Positions 19,068-28,388 of a stretch of DNA of 64,000 nucleotides are shown here, in pieces. The DNA comes from Leptospira biflexa serovar Patoc strain 'Patoc 1 (Paris)' (lineage in GTDB: Bacteria; Spirochaetota; Leptospiria; Leptospirales; Leptospiraceae), in the NCBI RefSeq assembly GCF_000017685.1, contig NC_010602.1, positions 2,684,501 to 2,748,500 of the forward strand. Direction: 5' to 3'. The notes beneath the pieces are model-generated. The model was not told the origin of the DNA, searched no databases, and saw only the letters and a list, made by a program, of their open reading frames with translations. A program made the position numbers and the translations under genes. Numbering within the stretch: the stretch's first letter is position 1; the number at the start of each line of letters is the position of its first letter.

Positions 19068-19979
19068 TCAGACGGGGAATCCAAGGAAACCTTTGAAAAC
19101 TAAATAATAATAAATCGCAGGCACAGTGAAAAGGAGTGCATCTGCTAAATCGAGAATTCCGCCGTGGCCAGGGATAAGACTTCCTGAGTCTTTGATTTTG
19201 GCATCCCGTTTCATGGCTGACTCTGCCAAATCTCCCATGACAGAAATCACAGAAATCACAAAGGATAAGATAATGGTCTCTAAAATTCCCACTGGTAACT
19301 TCACACCGCTGAAATGTTCCCAAGTAAAATTTAAAACTTGTGCCCCAATGACAGCCGTTAGGTTTCCAACAACATATCCTTCCCATGTTTTTTTCGGGGA
19401 AATTTTTAAGCCGGCTGGGTGTTTTCCAAACCAACGACCACCAAAATACGCACCCGCATCACTCATAAATGTGATCACAGAAACGAGGAAGATATAATAA
19501 GCTCCAAACGGAAGTGCAAGTAACAATAAAAAATGCCCAATCGGAATCGCGATATAAATAGGACCAAGCATGGTTCCACCGACTGAGAAAAGTGCACCAT
19601 CTAACGGTCGTTTCAGGATTTGTAATATCCAAACCGTAATGGAGAGTGCCACTAACAAAAAAGGAATCGGATGGAAACCTTCTCGTAATATTTTGGAAAA
19701 CTCTAATACAAATCCAGGAGGTGTGACCTCAAACTGTAGTCCCAAAAATTGGATGTAATACACAGTAAAGATCAAAAGGGAAAAGAGTAACCCAGTTCCA
19801 AAAAATGGTTTGGATTCTTCTGTTTTGCAGAAGGCATACAACTCTTTTAATCCGAGATAAATCATCACAACACCAAAGGTATAAAATTCCAAGTAGTACC
19901 AGGAACTATGAAAGATCATGAATACATATACAAAAGTGAGTACAATTGCAGACAAAATACGGAGTGTCGTTTCACTCAT
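19068..19979 (-). CDS. cdsA: Phosphatidate cytidylyltransferase (CDP-diglyceride synthase)
   Basis: Membrane enzyme converting phosphatidate plus CTP to CDP-diacylglycerol, the branch point of phospholipid synthesis. About eight hydrophobic helices are visible. The C-terminal signature is present as SAMKRDAKIKDSGSLIPGHG followed by GILDLADA. In the family pattern the residue after the first of those aspartates is normally Arg and the next is a large hydrophobic residue. Here they are Leu and Ala. The neighbourhood (uppS upstream, dxr downstream) supports the call. The ATG overlaps the uppS stop as ATGA. Confidence 0.92.
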   Translation of the reverse strand: MSETTLRILSAIVLTFVYVFMIFHSSWYYLEFYTFGVVMIYLGLKELYAFCKTEESKPFFGTGLLFSLLIFTVYYIQFLGLQFEVTPPGFVLEFSKILREGFHPIPFLLVALSITVWILQILKRPLDGALFSVGGTMLGPIYIAIPIGHFLLLLALPFGAYYIFLVSVITFMSDAGAYFGGRWFGKHPAGLKISPKKTWEGYVVGNLTAVIGAQVLNFTWEHFSGVKLPVGILETIILSFVISVISVMGDLAESAMKRDAKIKDSGSLIPGHGGILDLADALLFTVPAIYYYLVFKGFLGFPV

Positions 19980-20689
19980 AACAAACCACCAAATTTACGT
20001 TTTCGGGAATCAAAAAAAAGAAGAGCTTCCTCGAGTGAGGTCCTTCCAAAGTCAGGCCAAAGTGTACTCGTAAAATACATTTCTGCATATGCACTTTGCC
20101 ATAATAGAAAGTTAGAAATCCTTTGTTCGCCCGCAGTTCTGATCAATAAATCTACGGGTGGCAAAGGGGATGTATACAAATATTTTTCAAATTCTTTGGG
20201 GGAAATGGGTTTGTCCAAAGTTTCTTTTTTGGCCTTACGTGCCGCCATCACACGTGAAAAATTACTCAAAATTTCTTCATGCCCACCATAGTTCAAACAA
20301 AAGTTAGCAGTCAGTTTTTTGTTTTTTTTGGTCACGGCCATTGCGTGGTCGATTTTTTTGAGAACTGTTTTGGAAAGTTTATTCCTGGCACCACTGTGAT
20401 GGATACGAATGCCTTTTGCGTGGATGGTATCAAGGCGAGTTTCAATAAACTCAACTAACAGACCAAAGATGGCTTGGATTTCAGTGATAGGACGTTTCCA
20501 ATTTTCTGTGGAAAAGGCATAAAGGGAAATATTTGGGATTTTATATTCCAAGGCCACATCCAAGAGGCGATCAATTGCATTTGCCCCTTCTCTATGGCCT
20601 TCGGTTCTTTTTTTCCCTTGGTTTTCCGCCCACCTACCATTTCCGTCCATAATGACAGCAATGTGCGCGGGGATCGTATGCAACTTCAT
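19976..20689 (-). CDS. uppS: Isoprenyl transferase (undecaprenyl diphosphate synthase)
   Basis: cis-Prenyltransferase that extends farnesyl diphosphate with isopentenyl units to the C55 lipid carrier for peptidoglycan and LPS. The 237-aa protein has VIMDGNGRWAE (catalytic Asp) at its N-terminus, GHREGA, FSTENWKRP, and the C-terminal DLLIRTAGEQRISNFLLWQ and WPDF motifs. It is encoded six bases after frr and coupled to cdsA. With Dxs and Dxr also in the window, this links isoprenoid supply to wall synthesis. Confidence 0.96.
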   Translation of the reverse strand: MKLHTIPAHIAVIMDGNGRWAENQGKKRTEGHREGANAIDRLLDVALEYKIPNISLYAFSTENWKRPITEIQAIFGLLVEFIETRLDTIHAKGIRIHHSGARNKLSKTVLKKIDHAMAVTKKNKKLTANFCLNYGGHEEILSNFSRVMAARKAKKETLDKPISPKEFEKYLYTSPLPPVDLLIRTAGEQRISNFLLWQSAYAEMYFTSTLWPDFGRTSLEEALLFFDSRKRKFGGLL

Positions 20690-20695
20690 AGGAAA

Positions 20696-21247
20696 TTAAA
20701 GAGTTGTGATCTCTTTTTCTTTTTCCTTTTCTAAATCTCCCAATTTGGCAATATAAGAATCCGTAATTTTTTGGATTTTGTCTTGGTGGCCTTTCACTTC
20801 ATCTTGGGACATTTCTGATTGGTGTTTTTTCAATTCATCATTGGCATCGCGACGGATGTTACGAATCGCAACTTTTTTTTCTTCCGCTTTTTGTTTCACC
20901 ACTTTTGCGAGCTCTTTTCGTCTTTCTCCCGTGAGTTCAGGGATATTGATACGAATGCTGGAGCCATCGTTATTCGGTGTGAGTCCAAGACTTGCTGCAA
21001 AAATTGCTTTTTCGATGTCTTTCAACATTCCTTTTTCAAAAGGAGTGATGAGAATCACGCGCGGTTCCGGGCATGCAATTTTACCAAGTTGGTTTAAGGG
21101 AGTGAGTGTTCCGTAGTAGTCCACTCTCACATCTTCCACCATCATAGGGTTTGCTTTTCCCGTACGAATTGTACCAAAATCTTTTTTTAAGGCATCAACT
21201 GTTTTGTCCATTTTGGACTGCATGGATTTTATAATTTCATCTACCAT
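20696..21247 (-). CDS. frr: Ribosome recycling factor
   Basis: Splits post-termination ribosomes together with EF-G. At 183 aa it is of standard length, with [20 protein letters not shown] in the N-terminal helix region, [20 protein letters not shown] in the middle and a [18 protein letters not shown] coiled-coil end. The start overlaps the pyrH stop by 11 bases, in line with translational coupling. Confidence 0.97.
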   Translation of the reverse strand: MVDEIIKSMQSKMDKTVDALKKDFGTIRTGKANPMMVEDVRVDYYGTLTPLNQLGKIACPEPRVILITPFEKGMLKDIEKAIFAASLGLTPNNDGSSIRINIPELTGERRKELAKVVKQKAEEKKVAIRNIRRDANDELKKHQSEMSQDEVKGHQDKIQKITDSYIAKLGDLEKEKEKEITTL

Positions 21248-21983
21248 CTAGAATCACTTCCTCTGAATTGGAGATGAGTGTACCAATTGGTTCCCCATCG
21301 ATCAATTTTCTTAAATTACCTGCTTTAAAAATATCAAACACTATGATGGGCATATTATTATCCATACATAGACTGAGTGCAGTTGAATCCATTACCTTTA
21401 AGCGGTGTTTGATGGACTCCATAAAGGAAACTTGTAAATACCGTTTTGCACTTGGATCTTTTTTTGGATCGGCTGTGTACACACCATCCACTTTCGTTGC
21501 CTTTAAAATTACTTCACAACCAACTTCCACTGCCCGTAAAGAGGCCGTTGTGTCTGTTGTAAAGTATGGATTTCCTGTTCCACCAGCAAAAATAATCACA
21601 CGATTTTTTTCTAAGTGGCGAACCGCTCGTCTACGAATGTAAGGTTCTGCAACAGATTTCATTTCGATGGCGGAAAGAACCCGGGTAAACATCCCTTGTT
21701 TTTCGCATGCATCTTGTAAGGCGAGTCCATTCATGATGGTACCAAGCATACCCATATAATCGGCAGTGGCTCGGTCCATTCCCGACTTTGCTAATGTTTC
21801 GCCGCGGATCATATTCCCACCGCCAACAACCACAGCAACCTCGAGACCTAAGTCATGAACTTCTTTGATTTGTCCGGCAAGTGAGAATGTTTTGTTGGTA
21901 TCAATACCAAGTTCACCCTCACCGGCGAGTGCCTCGCCGGAGATTTTAATGAGGATTCGTTTGAAACGCGGACTAGTTCCCAC
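21237..21983 (-). CDS. pyrH: UMP kinase
   Basis: Phosphorylates UMP to UDP using ATP. This is the bacterial hexameric amino-acid-kinase-fold enzyme. Landmarks are [13 protein letters not shown] at the N-terminus, [11 protein letters not shown], and [20 protein letters not shown]. The family start falls on a GTG at 21983, inside the last codons of tsf (11-base overlap). I see no in-frame ATG before the conserved core. Its position between tsf and frr is the usual bacterial order. Confidence 0.96.
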   Translation of the reverse strand: MGTSPRFKRILIKISGEALAGEGELGIDTNKTFSLAGQIKEVHDLGLEVAVVVGGGNMIRGETLAKSGMDRATADYMGMLGTIMNGLALQDACEKQGMFTRVLSAIEMKSVAEPYIRRRAVRHLEKNRVIIFAGGTGNPYFTTDTTASLRAVEVGCEVILKATKVDGVYTADPKKDPSAKRYLQVSFMESIKHRLKVMDSTALSLCMDNNMPIIVFDIFKAGNLRKLIDGEPIGTLISNSEEVILDGR

Positions 21984-22569
21984 CTACTTGGAACCTCGAG
22001 AACCTACCAACAGTAATGTTCTCTCCAAATTTTGCAATGGCCTCTTGGAGCAGGTCATTGATGGTTTTGGAGTTGTCACGGATTGATTTTTGGTGGATGA
22101 GACAAATGTCTTCATAGTATTTTTTCATTTTACCAGGAAGGATCTTCTCAATTTGGTCTGCCTTTTTCCCTTCTTTTTCAAGAAGTGCTTTTTGCACACT
22201 CATCTCATTTTCGATTTCAGACTTGGGAATGGATTCTTCGCTCACATACAGTGGGCTCATCGCAGTGATTTGCAATGCAATCTCTTTGCCAAGGGCTTCA
22301 AACGCTTCGTTGTTTGCAACGAAATCAGTTTCACAGTTAAGTTCCACTAGAACTCCTGTTTTCCCTGTTCCGTGAACATAAGCGATCACTTTCCCTTCGC
22401 CAGTTTCGCGACCAGCTCGTTTTGCCGCTTTCGCTAAACCTTTTTCTCTTAAATAGGTAACTGCTTTTTCAATATCGCCACCCTTTTCTTCGAGGGCTTT
22501 TTTGCAGTCCATCATTCCCGCGCCCGTACGTTCGCGGAGATCTTTGATTTGTTCGGAGCTAACAGCCAT
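21973..22569 (-). CDS. tsf: Translation elongation factor Ts
   Basis: Nucleotide exchange factor for EF-Tu. The N-terminal UBA-like domain ([20 protein letters not shown]) is followed by the core with [15 protein letters not shown] (Asp-Phe pair that inserts into EF-Tu). At 198 aa it is a short form like those of Thermus and other lineages, missing one of the two core subdomains found in the 283-aa E. coli protein. The start codon shares one base with the rpsB stop (TAATG). Confidence 0.96.
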   Translation of the reverse strand: MAVSSEQIKDLRERTGAGMMDCKKALEEKGGDIEKAVTYLREKGLAKAAKRAGRETGEGKVIAYVHGTGKTGVLVELNCETDFVANNEAFEALGKEIALQITAMSPLYVSEESIPKSEIENEMSVQKALLEKEGKKADQIEKILPGKMKKYYEDICLIHQKSIRDNSKTINDLLQEAIAKFGENITVGRFSRFQVGGN

Positions 22570-23471
22570 TACTCTTTACCTTCTGCTGGTTTTTCTTCTG
22601 TTACAACTTCTACGACAGCTTCTGCTACTTTTTTAGCAGCTTCTGGATCCACTGGGATGTCTTTTGCGACTGGAGGAAGTTCATCGTCCATAATGAATTT
22701 TCCGGACTCATCATACTCACCTTGGTATTCAAGAGCAAGTTGTTCTGCGTCCATATCTTCTGCAAAATTCGTTTGGATGACTTCTCCACCTGTTCCTTCA
22801 AGGACAGCATTTGCCATTGTATCAAGGAATAAAGAAATGGCACGGATCGCATCATCGTTACCTGGAATTGGGTAATCGATTGGTTCTGGATCACAGTTTG
22901 TATCAATCACAGCAAACACTTTCAAACCAAGTTTTTTTGCTTCTTTGACAGCAATTTCTTCTTTTTTAGGATCGATGACAAAAAGAATTTCAGGAACAAC
23001 AGCCATATCCTTAATCCCACCAAGTGTTTGGCGGAGTTTCTCTAACTCACGTTTGAGGGAAAGTGCTTCTTTTTTTGTTCTAGCTTCTTGTTCGAAAGAG
23101 TTGTTCTCTTCCATTTGCTCAAGTCGTTTCAAACGAGCAATTGACTTCTTTACAGTATTCCAGTTTGTTAAAAGTCCACCTAACCAACGGTTAGATACAT
23201 AATACATACTACATGCTTGTGCTGCTCTTTCAATCGCACCGCGAGCTTGTTTTTTAGTTCCCACAAACAAAACTTTTTTACCTTGGCCGGTAAGTTTTTT
23301 CAAAGCATCGTAAGCTTCTTTTGTTTTTTGAACTGTTTTTTGAAGGTCAATGATGTGGATCCCGTTACGAGCCGTATAAACATAAGGACTCATTTTTGGA
23401 TTCCAACGACGTGTTTGGTGACCGAAGTGTACGCCTGCTTCTAGCAGACTTTTCATGGAAATTACTGACAT
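22569..23471 (-). CDS. rpsB: 30S ribosomal protein S2
   Basis: Small-subunit ribosomal protein. The core carries [26 protein letters not shown], and later [21 protein letters not shown]. At 300 aa it is longer than E. coli S2 (241 aa). The surplus is an acidic, low-complexity C-terminal tail rich in Glu, Ala and Val from about residue 230. A GGGGTAAG Shine-Dalgarno stands right before the ATG, overlapping the end of the small DUF4321 gene. Confidence 0.97.
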   Translation of the reverse strand: MSVISMKSLLEAGVHFGHQTRRWNPKMSPYVYTARNGIHIIDLQKTVQKTKEAYDALKKLTGQGKKVLFVGTKKQARGAIERAAQACSMYYVSNRWLGGLLTNWNTVKKSIARLKRLEQMEENNSFEQEARTKKEALSLKRELEKLRQTLGGIKDMAVVPEILFVIDPKKEEIAVKEAKKLGLKVFAVIDTNCDPEPIDYPIPGNDDAIRAISLFLDTMANAVLEGTGGEVIQTNFAEDMDAEQLALEYQGEYDESGKFIMDDELPPVAKDIPVDPEAAKKVAEAVVEVVTEEKPAEGKE

Positions 23472-23473
23472 AC

Positions 23474-23707
23474 TTACCCCTTTTTTAGTGCGAGATATCC
23501 AGACGCTACAAGACCAACGATACTTGCAGGGGTTAGCTGGAACTCGACTTTAATTATATAAAGCTCAAAAGATACTGGTGACTCGAACAAAAACTTGGAA
23601 AGAGTATTTGTGCCAAAGAGTCTGTCTAAGACAACTCCTGCCACAGCTCCCGCCATTAGTCCCAAAAAAAGTACCAAAAGTAGGTTCCCCATCTGGGTTT
23701 TGTTCAT
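23474..23707 (-). CDS. DUF4321-family small membrane protein, 77 aa
   Basis: Two hydrophobic segments (about residues 8-27 and 58-73) flank a short loop ending in the family-like strand [19 protein letters not shown], the pattern I associate with DUF4321. Function is not known. It is the first gene of the rpsB cluster: its stop lies only a few bases from the rpsB start, and a good promoter lies about 30 bases upstream. It is probably an inner-membrane protein. Confidence 0.75.
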   Translation of the reverse strand: MNKTQMGNLLLVLFLGLMAGAVAGVVLDRLFGTNTLSKFLFESPVSFELYIIKVEFQLTPASIVGLVASGYLALKKG

Positions 23708-23737
23708 CCAAAAGCACCTTTCTCTAGCTTTCCTGTC

Positions 23738-23765
23738 AGGATCTGGAATTTGGGCAGAATGTCAA
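23738..23765 (-). promoter_or_regulatory. Candidate sigma-70 promoter of the DUF4321-rpsB superoperon
   Basis: On the minus strand a perfect -35 hexamer TTGACA (23765-23760) is followed after 16 bases by GATCCT (23743-23738), a 3-of-6 match to the -10 box. The predicted transcription start is near 23731, giving a leader of about 24 bases with AAAGGTG before the ATG of the DUF4321 gene. Confidence 0.5.
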
Positions 23766-24306
23766 GGGGAAAGGGTTTGTATGGTTTCAAAATTGGATCT
23801 CTCGGCGCCAATGGCACCAAAACTTAGGCAGAAAATTCCCATTTTGGGTTGGGGCGGCTCCGAATCATTTTGATTGCCAAATCCGTTTTCAAAAGGACCG
23901 GGCTCTTCGTTCCAATCTCCACTACGCTCCGATTTCCACTGCGATCCCTGCCGCAGAACAGACTCCAAGATCTGGAAGTTCAATCTTAGGGAATTTCCTT
24001 TTTCTTTGGTTCCAAATCCAGTTGAGCGACCATGGAATCACCACAACTTACCTTCGGATGATATGCCACCTAACGTAAAATTTTGGATCCCCATTACATT
24101 TGGATCCATTGTGTAGAGTTGTATAATTGTATTCCATCTTCTGATCCAAATGCCATCATGATTTTTCGATTCGTTACATATTTTTTAGAACCATCCACTC
24201 GCATCATAAGTCTAATGAGTTTATAGAAAGAATATTAGATATTTCAAATATCATTTTTTTCAAAGAAACCCCTTGCCATATAGTTTTCATCTGTTCTCAT
24301 TGAAAC
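23766..24306. other. Non-coding gap before otsA
   Basis: No convincing gene is seen in about 540 bases. The part from about 23800 to 24060 is visibly richer in G and C than the surrounding DNA and is open in more than one frame, but none of the translations looks like a protein. I find no tRNA cloverleaf. The AT-rich right end (24170-24306) should carry the otsA promoter. It includes the perfect palindrome GATATTT-C-AAATATC at 24238-24252. The GC-rich block could be a dispersed repeat or a decayed gene. Confidence 0.5.
24238..24252. repeat. 15-bp palindrome upstream of otsA
   Basis: GATATTT, a single C and AAATATC form a perfect palindrome 54 bases before the otsA start codon. Its place in the presumed promoter region makes it a possible operator. 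It is AT-rich and short, so chance cannot be excluded. Confidence 0.35.
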
Positions 24307-26499
24307 ATGAGACTGATCCTTGTATCCAACAGGTTACCAGTCCAATGGGACGGAACACCCAATGTCGGTGGACTTGCCACTGGTCTTTCTAGTTTTCTTT
24401 CCCGTTGGAAATCACTTGGAAATGAAGTGGTTTGGGTGGGCTGGCCTGGTAAATCCATCCCAGAAAAAGAACAACGAAACTATTCCAAAAAAATGTTGGA
24501 GGAACATGGAACAATCCCAGTGTTTCTAAAACAAAAGTTAGCCGATTCTTTTTACAATGGCTTTTGTAACAAAACCATTTGGCCCCTCTTCCATTATTTC
24601 ACTGCTAATTGTGAGTTTTCTGATTTAACCTTTGCCTCTTATGAAGAAGCAAACCAAGAATTTGCAAAAGCCATAAAAGAAATTTACCAACCTGGAGATT
24701 GGGTTTGGGTGCATGATTACCATCTATTCCTTCTCCCTGGAATCTTAAGGAGTGAATTCCCAAATATCCTTTTATCTTTTTTCTTACACATACCCTTCCC
24801 TACCTTTGAAGTCTTTCGTTTACTCCCAGAACGAATCCGAAGCAAAATACTCGAAGGAGTTTTGGGTGCAGATCTCATTGGATTTCATACACAAAGTTAC
24901 ACTCAATATTTCTTACGATCCCTACTTCGCTGTTTAGGAATTGAAAATGAAAGAGGTATCATATACTTTCAAAACCACCTAACTAAGGCAGCTGCTTTCC
25001 CTATGGGTATCAATGTAGAACAATTCTCCAAGTATGCAAACTCAGACGAATGTGAAACCATCGCAAACCAAATCAATGTGAACCACAAAAATCTGAAACA
25101 AATCCTTTCCGTTGACAGATTGGATTATACAAAAGGAGTCTTACAAAGATTAAACGCATTCGAATTGTTTTTAAAAAATAACCCCCAATGGATCAAAAAA
25201 TGTAAACTTGTTTTGGTTCTTGTCCCCTCTCGAACAGACGTATCCTCCTACCAATCCATGAAACGTGCCATCGATGAAAAGATAGGTGCCATCAATGGGA
25301 GTTTTGGTACGTTAGATTGGACACCTATTTTGTATCAGTACAAAGGATTTCCATTTGAAGAACTAGTTCCGTTATATAAAAACACTCATGTTATGTTAGT
25401 CACACCTTTTCGAGATGGAATGAATTTAGTGGCAAAAGAATTTTTGGTGTCACAAAAAAATGGGATGTTGGTACTAAGTGAGATGGCTGGTGCGTCTGCA
25501 GAATTACCAGAAGCCATCCTAGTGAATCCCAATGATTTGAGTGGGATGGCAGATGCAATCAAAGAAGCCATCGAGATGGAAGAATCAGAAATTAATATCC
25601 GTAACCAAGTGATGGTTTCTCGTTTAAAAGAGAATTCAGTCATGGAGTGGGCAAAAAAAATCTTTAACGAAACAGAAGAGACAGCAAATCAAAACTTAAA
25701 CTTCCAAACAAAATCGATTCCCCCTCACTCTGATTCGTTACTTCCGAAATCCAATTCTCCAATTTTCATTTTGTTTGATTATGATGGCACATTGGTTCCA
25801 TTCCAGTCCTTCCCTCATTTAGCAGTCCCTTCCAAGGAACTTGTGAATTCCCTCACTCAACTATCAAAGTTTTCCAATGTCTCGGTTGCGATCATCAGCG
25901 GAAGGGATCGCAAATTTTTAGAATCAATATTTTTTGACATGCCCTTCCATTTAGTAGCAGAACATGGAGCTTGGCACCGAGCTCCCAATCAAACAGAATG
26001 GCAGGCATTATTTTTTTCCAATGCGGAATGGAAAAAAGAAATCAAATCACATTTAGAAGAATTTTCGAAACGAGTTCCAGGTTCCTTCACAGAGGAAAAA
26101 GAATTTTCGCTCGTTTGGCATTTTAGAAATGCAGATCCTGATATAGGATTAAATGCCGCAAGAGAAATGTTAGACGAACTATCCCAAATATCATCAAACA
26201 GCGGTTTTTTTGTCCAAAGAGGAAACAAAATCATAGAAGTGAGAGAATACGGAACTGGAAAAGGGAAAGCTGCTTTAAAAATCCTTCCCAACACTTCGAT
26301 TCAAACCTTTGTTTTTGGAGATGACACAACTGACGAAGATATGTTTCGCGAGTTGCCAGATCATGCCATCAGCGTCAAAATTGGGAAATCAGAAACCATC
26401 GCAAAATTCCGATTCCAATCAACAGATGATGTTCATCTATGGATACAAAATTTAATCAAACACTTAACAAAGGTTCATCATGACGTTACACAAATATAA
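24307..26499 (+). CDS. otsA: Bifunctional trehalose-6-phosphate synthase / phosphatase
   Basis: One 730-aa polypeptide carries both trehalose-synthesis steps. Residues about 1-455 are a GT20 synthase that joins UDP-glucose and glucose-6-phosphate. Landmarks are SNRLPVQWDG, GGLATGLSSF, WVHDYHLFLLP, and DRLDYTKGVLQRL. Residues about 490-725 are a HAD phosphatase with the nucleophile motif FDYDGTLVPF, an IISGRDR motif and VFGDDTTDEDMF. The product should be trehalose, an osmoprotectant. The two domains are encoded by separate otsA and otsB genes in E. coli. The stop overlaps the next gene by 20 bases, so the GH15 enzyme is co-expressed. Confidence 0.94.
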   Translation: MRLILVSNRLPVQWDGTPNVGGLATGLSSFLSRWKSLGNEVVWVGWPGKSIPEKEQRNYSKKMLEEHGTIPVFLKQKLADSFYNGFCNKTIWPLFHYFTANCEFSDLTFASYEEANQEFAKAIKEIYQPGDWVWVHDYHLFLLPGILRSEFPNILLSFFLHIPFPTFEVFRLLPERIRSKILEGVLGADLIGFHTQSYTQYFLRSLLRCLGIENERGIIYFQNHLTKAAAFPMGINVEQFSKYANSDECETIANQINVNHKNLKQILSVDRLDYTKGVLQRLNAFELFLKNNPQWIKKCKLVLVLVPSRTDVSSYQSMKRAIDEKIGAINGSFGTLDWTPILYQYKGFPFEELVPLYKNTHVMLVTPFRDGMNLVAKEFLVSQKNGMLVLSEMAGASAELPEAILVNPNDLSGMADAIKEAIEMEESEINIRNQVMVSRLKENSVMEWAKKIFNETEETANQNLNFQTKSIPPHSDSLLPKSNSPIFILFDYDGTLVPFQSFPHLAVPSKELVNSLTQLSKFSNVSVAIISGRDRKFLESIFFDMPFHLVAEHGAWHRAPNQTEWQALFFSNAEWKKEIKSHLEEFSKRVPGSFTEEKEFSLVWHFRNADPDIGLNAAREMLDELSQISSNSGFFVQRGNKIIEVREYGTGKGKAALKILPNTSIQTFVFGDDTTDEDMFRELPDHAISVKIGKSETIAKFRFQSTDDVHLWIQNLIKHLTKVHHDVTQI

Positions 26500-28258
26500 C
26501 ACAGGGATTATAGGAAACGGAAGTTACATCGCACATATCAACACTCATGCAGAAGTTGTTTGGATGTGTTGGCCATATTTTGATAGTTCTCCTATTTTTG
26601 GGAACCTTTTAGATAAAACATGTGGTAATTTTAGTATTCAATCAAGTTCAAAAATCATTTCTACCAATCAGGTTTACTTAGAAAATACAAATATCCTAAA
26701 GACAGAAATCCATACAGAAACAGGATCATTTGCCGTCTTCGATTTTGCACCGCGATACTACCAAAACGGAATCTTACATTGTCATCGCAATTTTTATAGA
26801 AAGGTAGTTCCTATATCTGGTGATATCAAAATTCAAATTAAAATTGAGCCATCGTATGGCTATGGGAAACAAAAATTGAATCCCTACCTTGTCGCAGATC
26901 GCATTGAATACAAATCGGATGAATTCCAATTCCAAATACGATCCAATGTATCCCCGAACCAAATCCTAAAAGAAAAAGAATTCCATCTAAACCAAACCAT
27001 CTATCTTGCTCTCATCGAATCCGAATCAATAGAGACTCCGCTCCATCAATTCATCGAAGAAGAACTCTCAAAAACAAAACAATACTGGCAAAACTGGGTT
27101 AAACATTGTACGATTCCTAATTTTGCGCAAAAACAACAGATACGCTCCGCATTATGTTTAAAACTACACCAATTCCAAGAAACGGGTGCCATTATTGCTG
27201 CCTCCACGACAAGTCTACCAGAATCACCAAATTCCGGTAGGAACTGGGATTACCGTTATTGTTGGTTACGCGATGGATTTTACACTCTTTTGGCCTTAAC
27301 CAATCTTGGACAATTCGAAGAACTAGAACATTACTCACAATACATAAGCAACCTAACACCAGCAGATGACGGAAGATTCCAACCACTGTATAGCATATTT
27401 GGAGAAAACCTGATTGAAGAATCGGTTTTGGATTTGGATGGATACTTAAAAAATCAACCAGTTCGAATTGGAAATTCAGCTTATACTCATAAACAAAACG
27501 ATGCCTATGGTCAAATTTTGTTGTCACTCTTACCTTTGTATCTGGATGAAAGAATCCCTGAAAAAAATAGATTCCATAATTTAAATCTAATTCAAAAGAT
27601 TTTAGACCAAATTCAAATCACCATGAACGAACCAGATGCAGGGTTATGGGAGTTTCGAAATTTTTCACAAAAACATTGTTATACGTATCTATTCCATTGG
27701 GTAGGTGCAAAAGCAGCAAAAGAGATTGCTATCAAACTTGAAAAAACTGACCTGATCAAAAAAGCAGAACATCTAATGGCAGAAGCCTCCTCCAATATTG
27801 AAAGTTGTTATGACTTTGAACTCGGTTGTTATACACAAGCACAAGGGAAAAAAGATTTGGATGCAAGTTTGTTACAGCTGATCACGCTGGGATATTTAGA
27901 TCCAAAATCAGACAAAGCGAAATCTCATTTGCTTGCAATTGAAAAACAATTGAAAACAAAAGAAGGATTTATCTATCGTTACCTGCATAAAGACGACTTT
28001 GGAAAACCAGAAACTACATTTTTAGTTTGTACGTTTTGGTACATTGAAGCTCTTGCTTTTATGGATCGATTAGAAGAAGCAATCCATCTATTTGAATTTG
28101 TTTGCGAACATGCAAATCATGTAGGATTATTCAGTGAAGACATTGAATCGATTTCAGGTAGCCAATGGGGTAATTTCCCACAAACCTATAGCCACGTCGG
28201 TCTTGTGAACGCATCTCATAAAATTGCCTCCAAAATGAACAGAAGTCTCTTCTGGTAA
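26480..28258 (+). CDS. Glycoside hydrolase family 15 protein (trehalase/glucoamylase-like)
   Basis: A 592-aa cytosolic (alpha/alpha)6-barrel hydrolase. The N-terminal beta domain begins with IIGNGSYIAHINTHAEVVWM, typical of bacterial GH15. The barrel carries NWDYRYCWLRDGFYTL, DAGLWEFR (general acid region) and, at the end, FSEDIE followed by GNFPQTYSHVGL (general base region). Bacterial GH15 proteins of this form act on trehalose, maltose or short glucans. The 20-base overlap with the trehalose-synthesis gene favours trehalose turnover, but that is inference. No signal peptide is seen. Confidence 0.9.
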   Translation: MTLHKYNTGIIGNGSYIAHINTHAEVVWMCWPYFDSSPIFGNLLDKTCGNFSIQSSSKIISTNQVYLENTNILKTEIHTETGSFAVFDFAPRYYQNGILHCHRNFYRKVVPISGDIKIQIKIEPSYGYGKQKLNPYLVADRIEYKSDEFQFQIRSNVSPNQILKEKEFHLNQTIYLALIESESIETPLHQFIEEELSKTKQYWQNWVKHCTIPNFAQKQQIRSALCLKLHQFQETGAIIAASTTSLPESPNSGRNWDYRYCWLRDGFYTLLALTNLGQFEELEHYSQYISNLTPADDGRFQPLYSIFGENLIEESVLDLDGYLKNQPVRIGNSAYTHKQNDAYGQILLSLLPLYLDERIPEKNRFHNLNLIQKILDQIQITMNEPDAGLWEFRNFSQKHCYTYLFHWVGAKAAKEIAIKLEKTDLIKKAEHLMAEASSNIESCYDFELGCYTQAQGKKDLDASLLQLITLGYLDPKSDKAKSHLLAIEKQLKTKEGFIYRYLHKDDFGKPETTFLVCTFWYIEALAFMDRLEEAIHLFEFVCEHANHVGLFSEDIESISGSQWGNFPQTYSHVGLVNASHKIASKMNRSLFW

Positions 28259-28342
28259 ATTCCATTCGATTCCCTGGTCCGCGTAATTTGTGTTGGTTCA
28301 GTTTCGCTTTCAGAAGTGCAGGTTTTGGTTACAAATTTTGTC

Positions 28343-28372
28343 TTGAAGGAATTCCTTTTCATGGGATACTAA
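28343..28372 (+). promoter_or_regulatory. Possible promoter of the multi-PAS kinase gene
   Basis: TTGAAG (28343-28348), an 18-base spacer and TACTAA (28367-28372) fit a weak sigma-70 promoter. The ATG at 28389 follows 16 bases later, so the leader would be very short and has no Shine-Dalgarno. The spacer holds the palindrome GGAATTCC. Confidence 0.35.
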
Positions 28373-28388
28373 TGATCTCATAAAGCAG

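Noticed and set aside
23762..23983. Minus-strand 73-aa ORF and overlapping plus-strand 80-aa ORF in the gap before otsA
   Set aside because: Low-complexity, Trp/Ser/Pro-rich translations with no family pattern or ribosome-binding site, both open only because the block is GC-rich.
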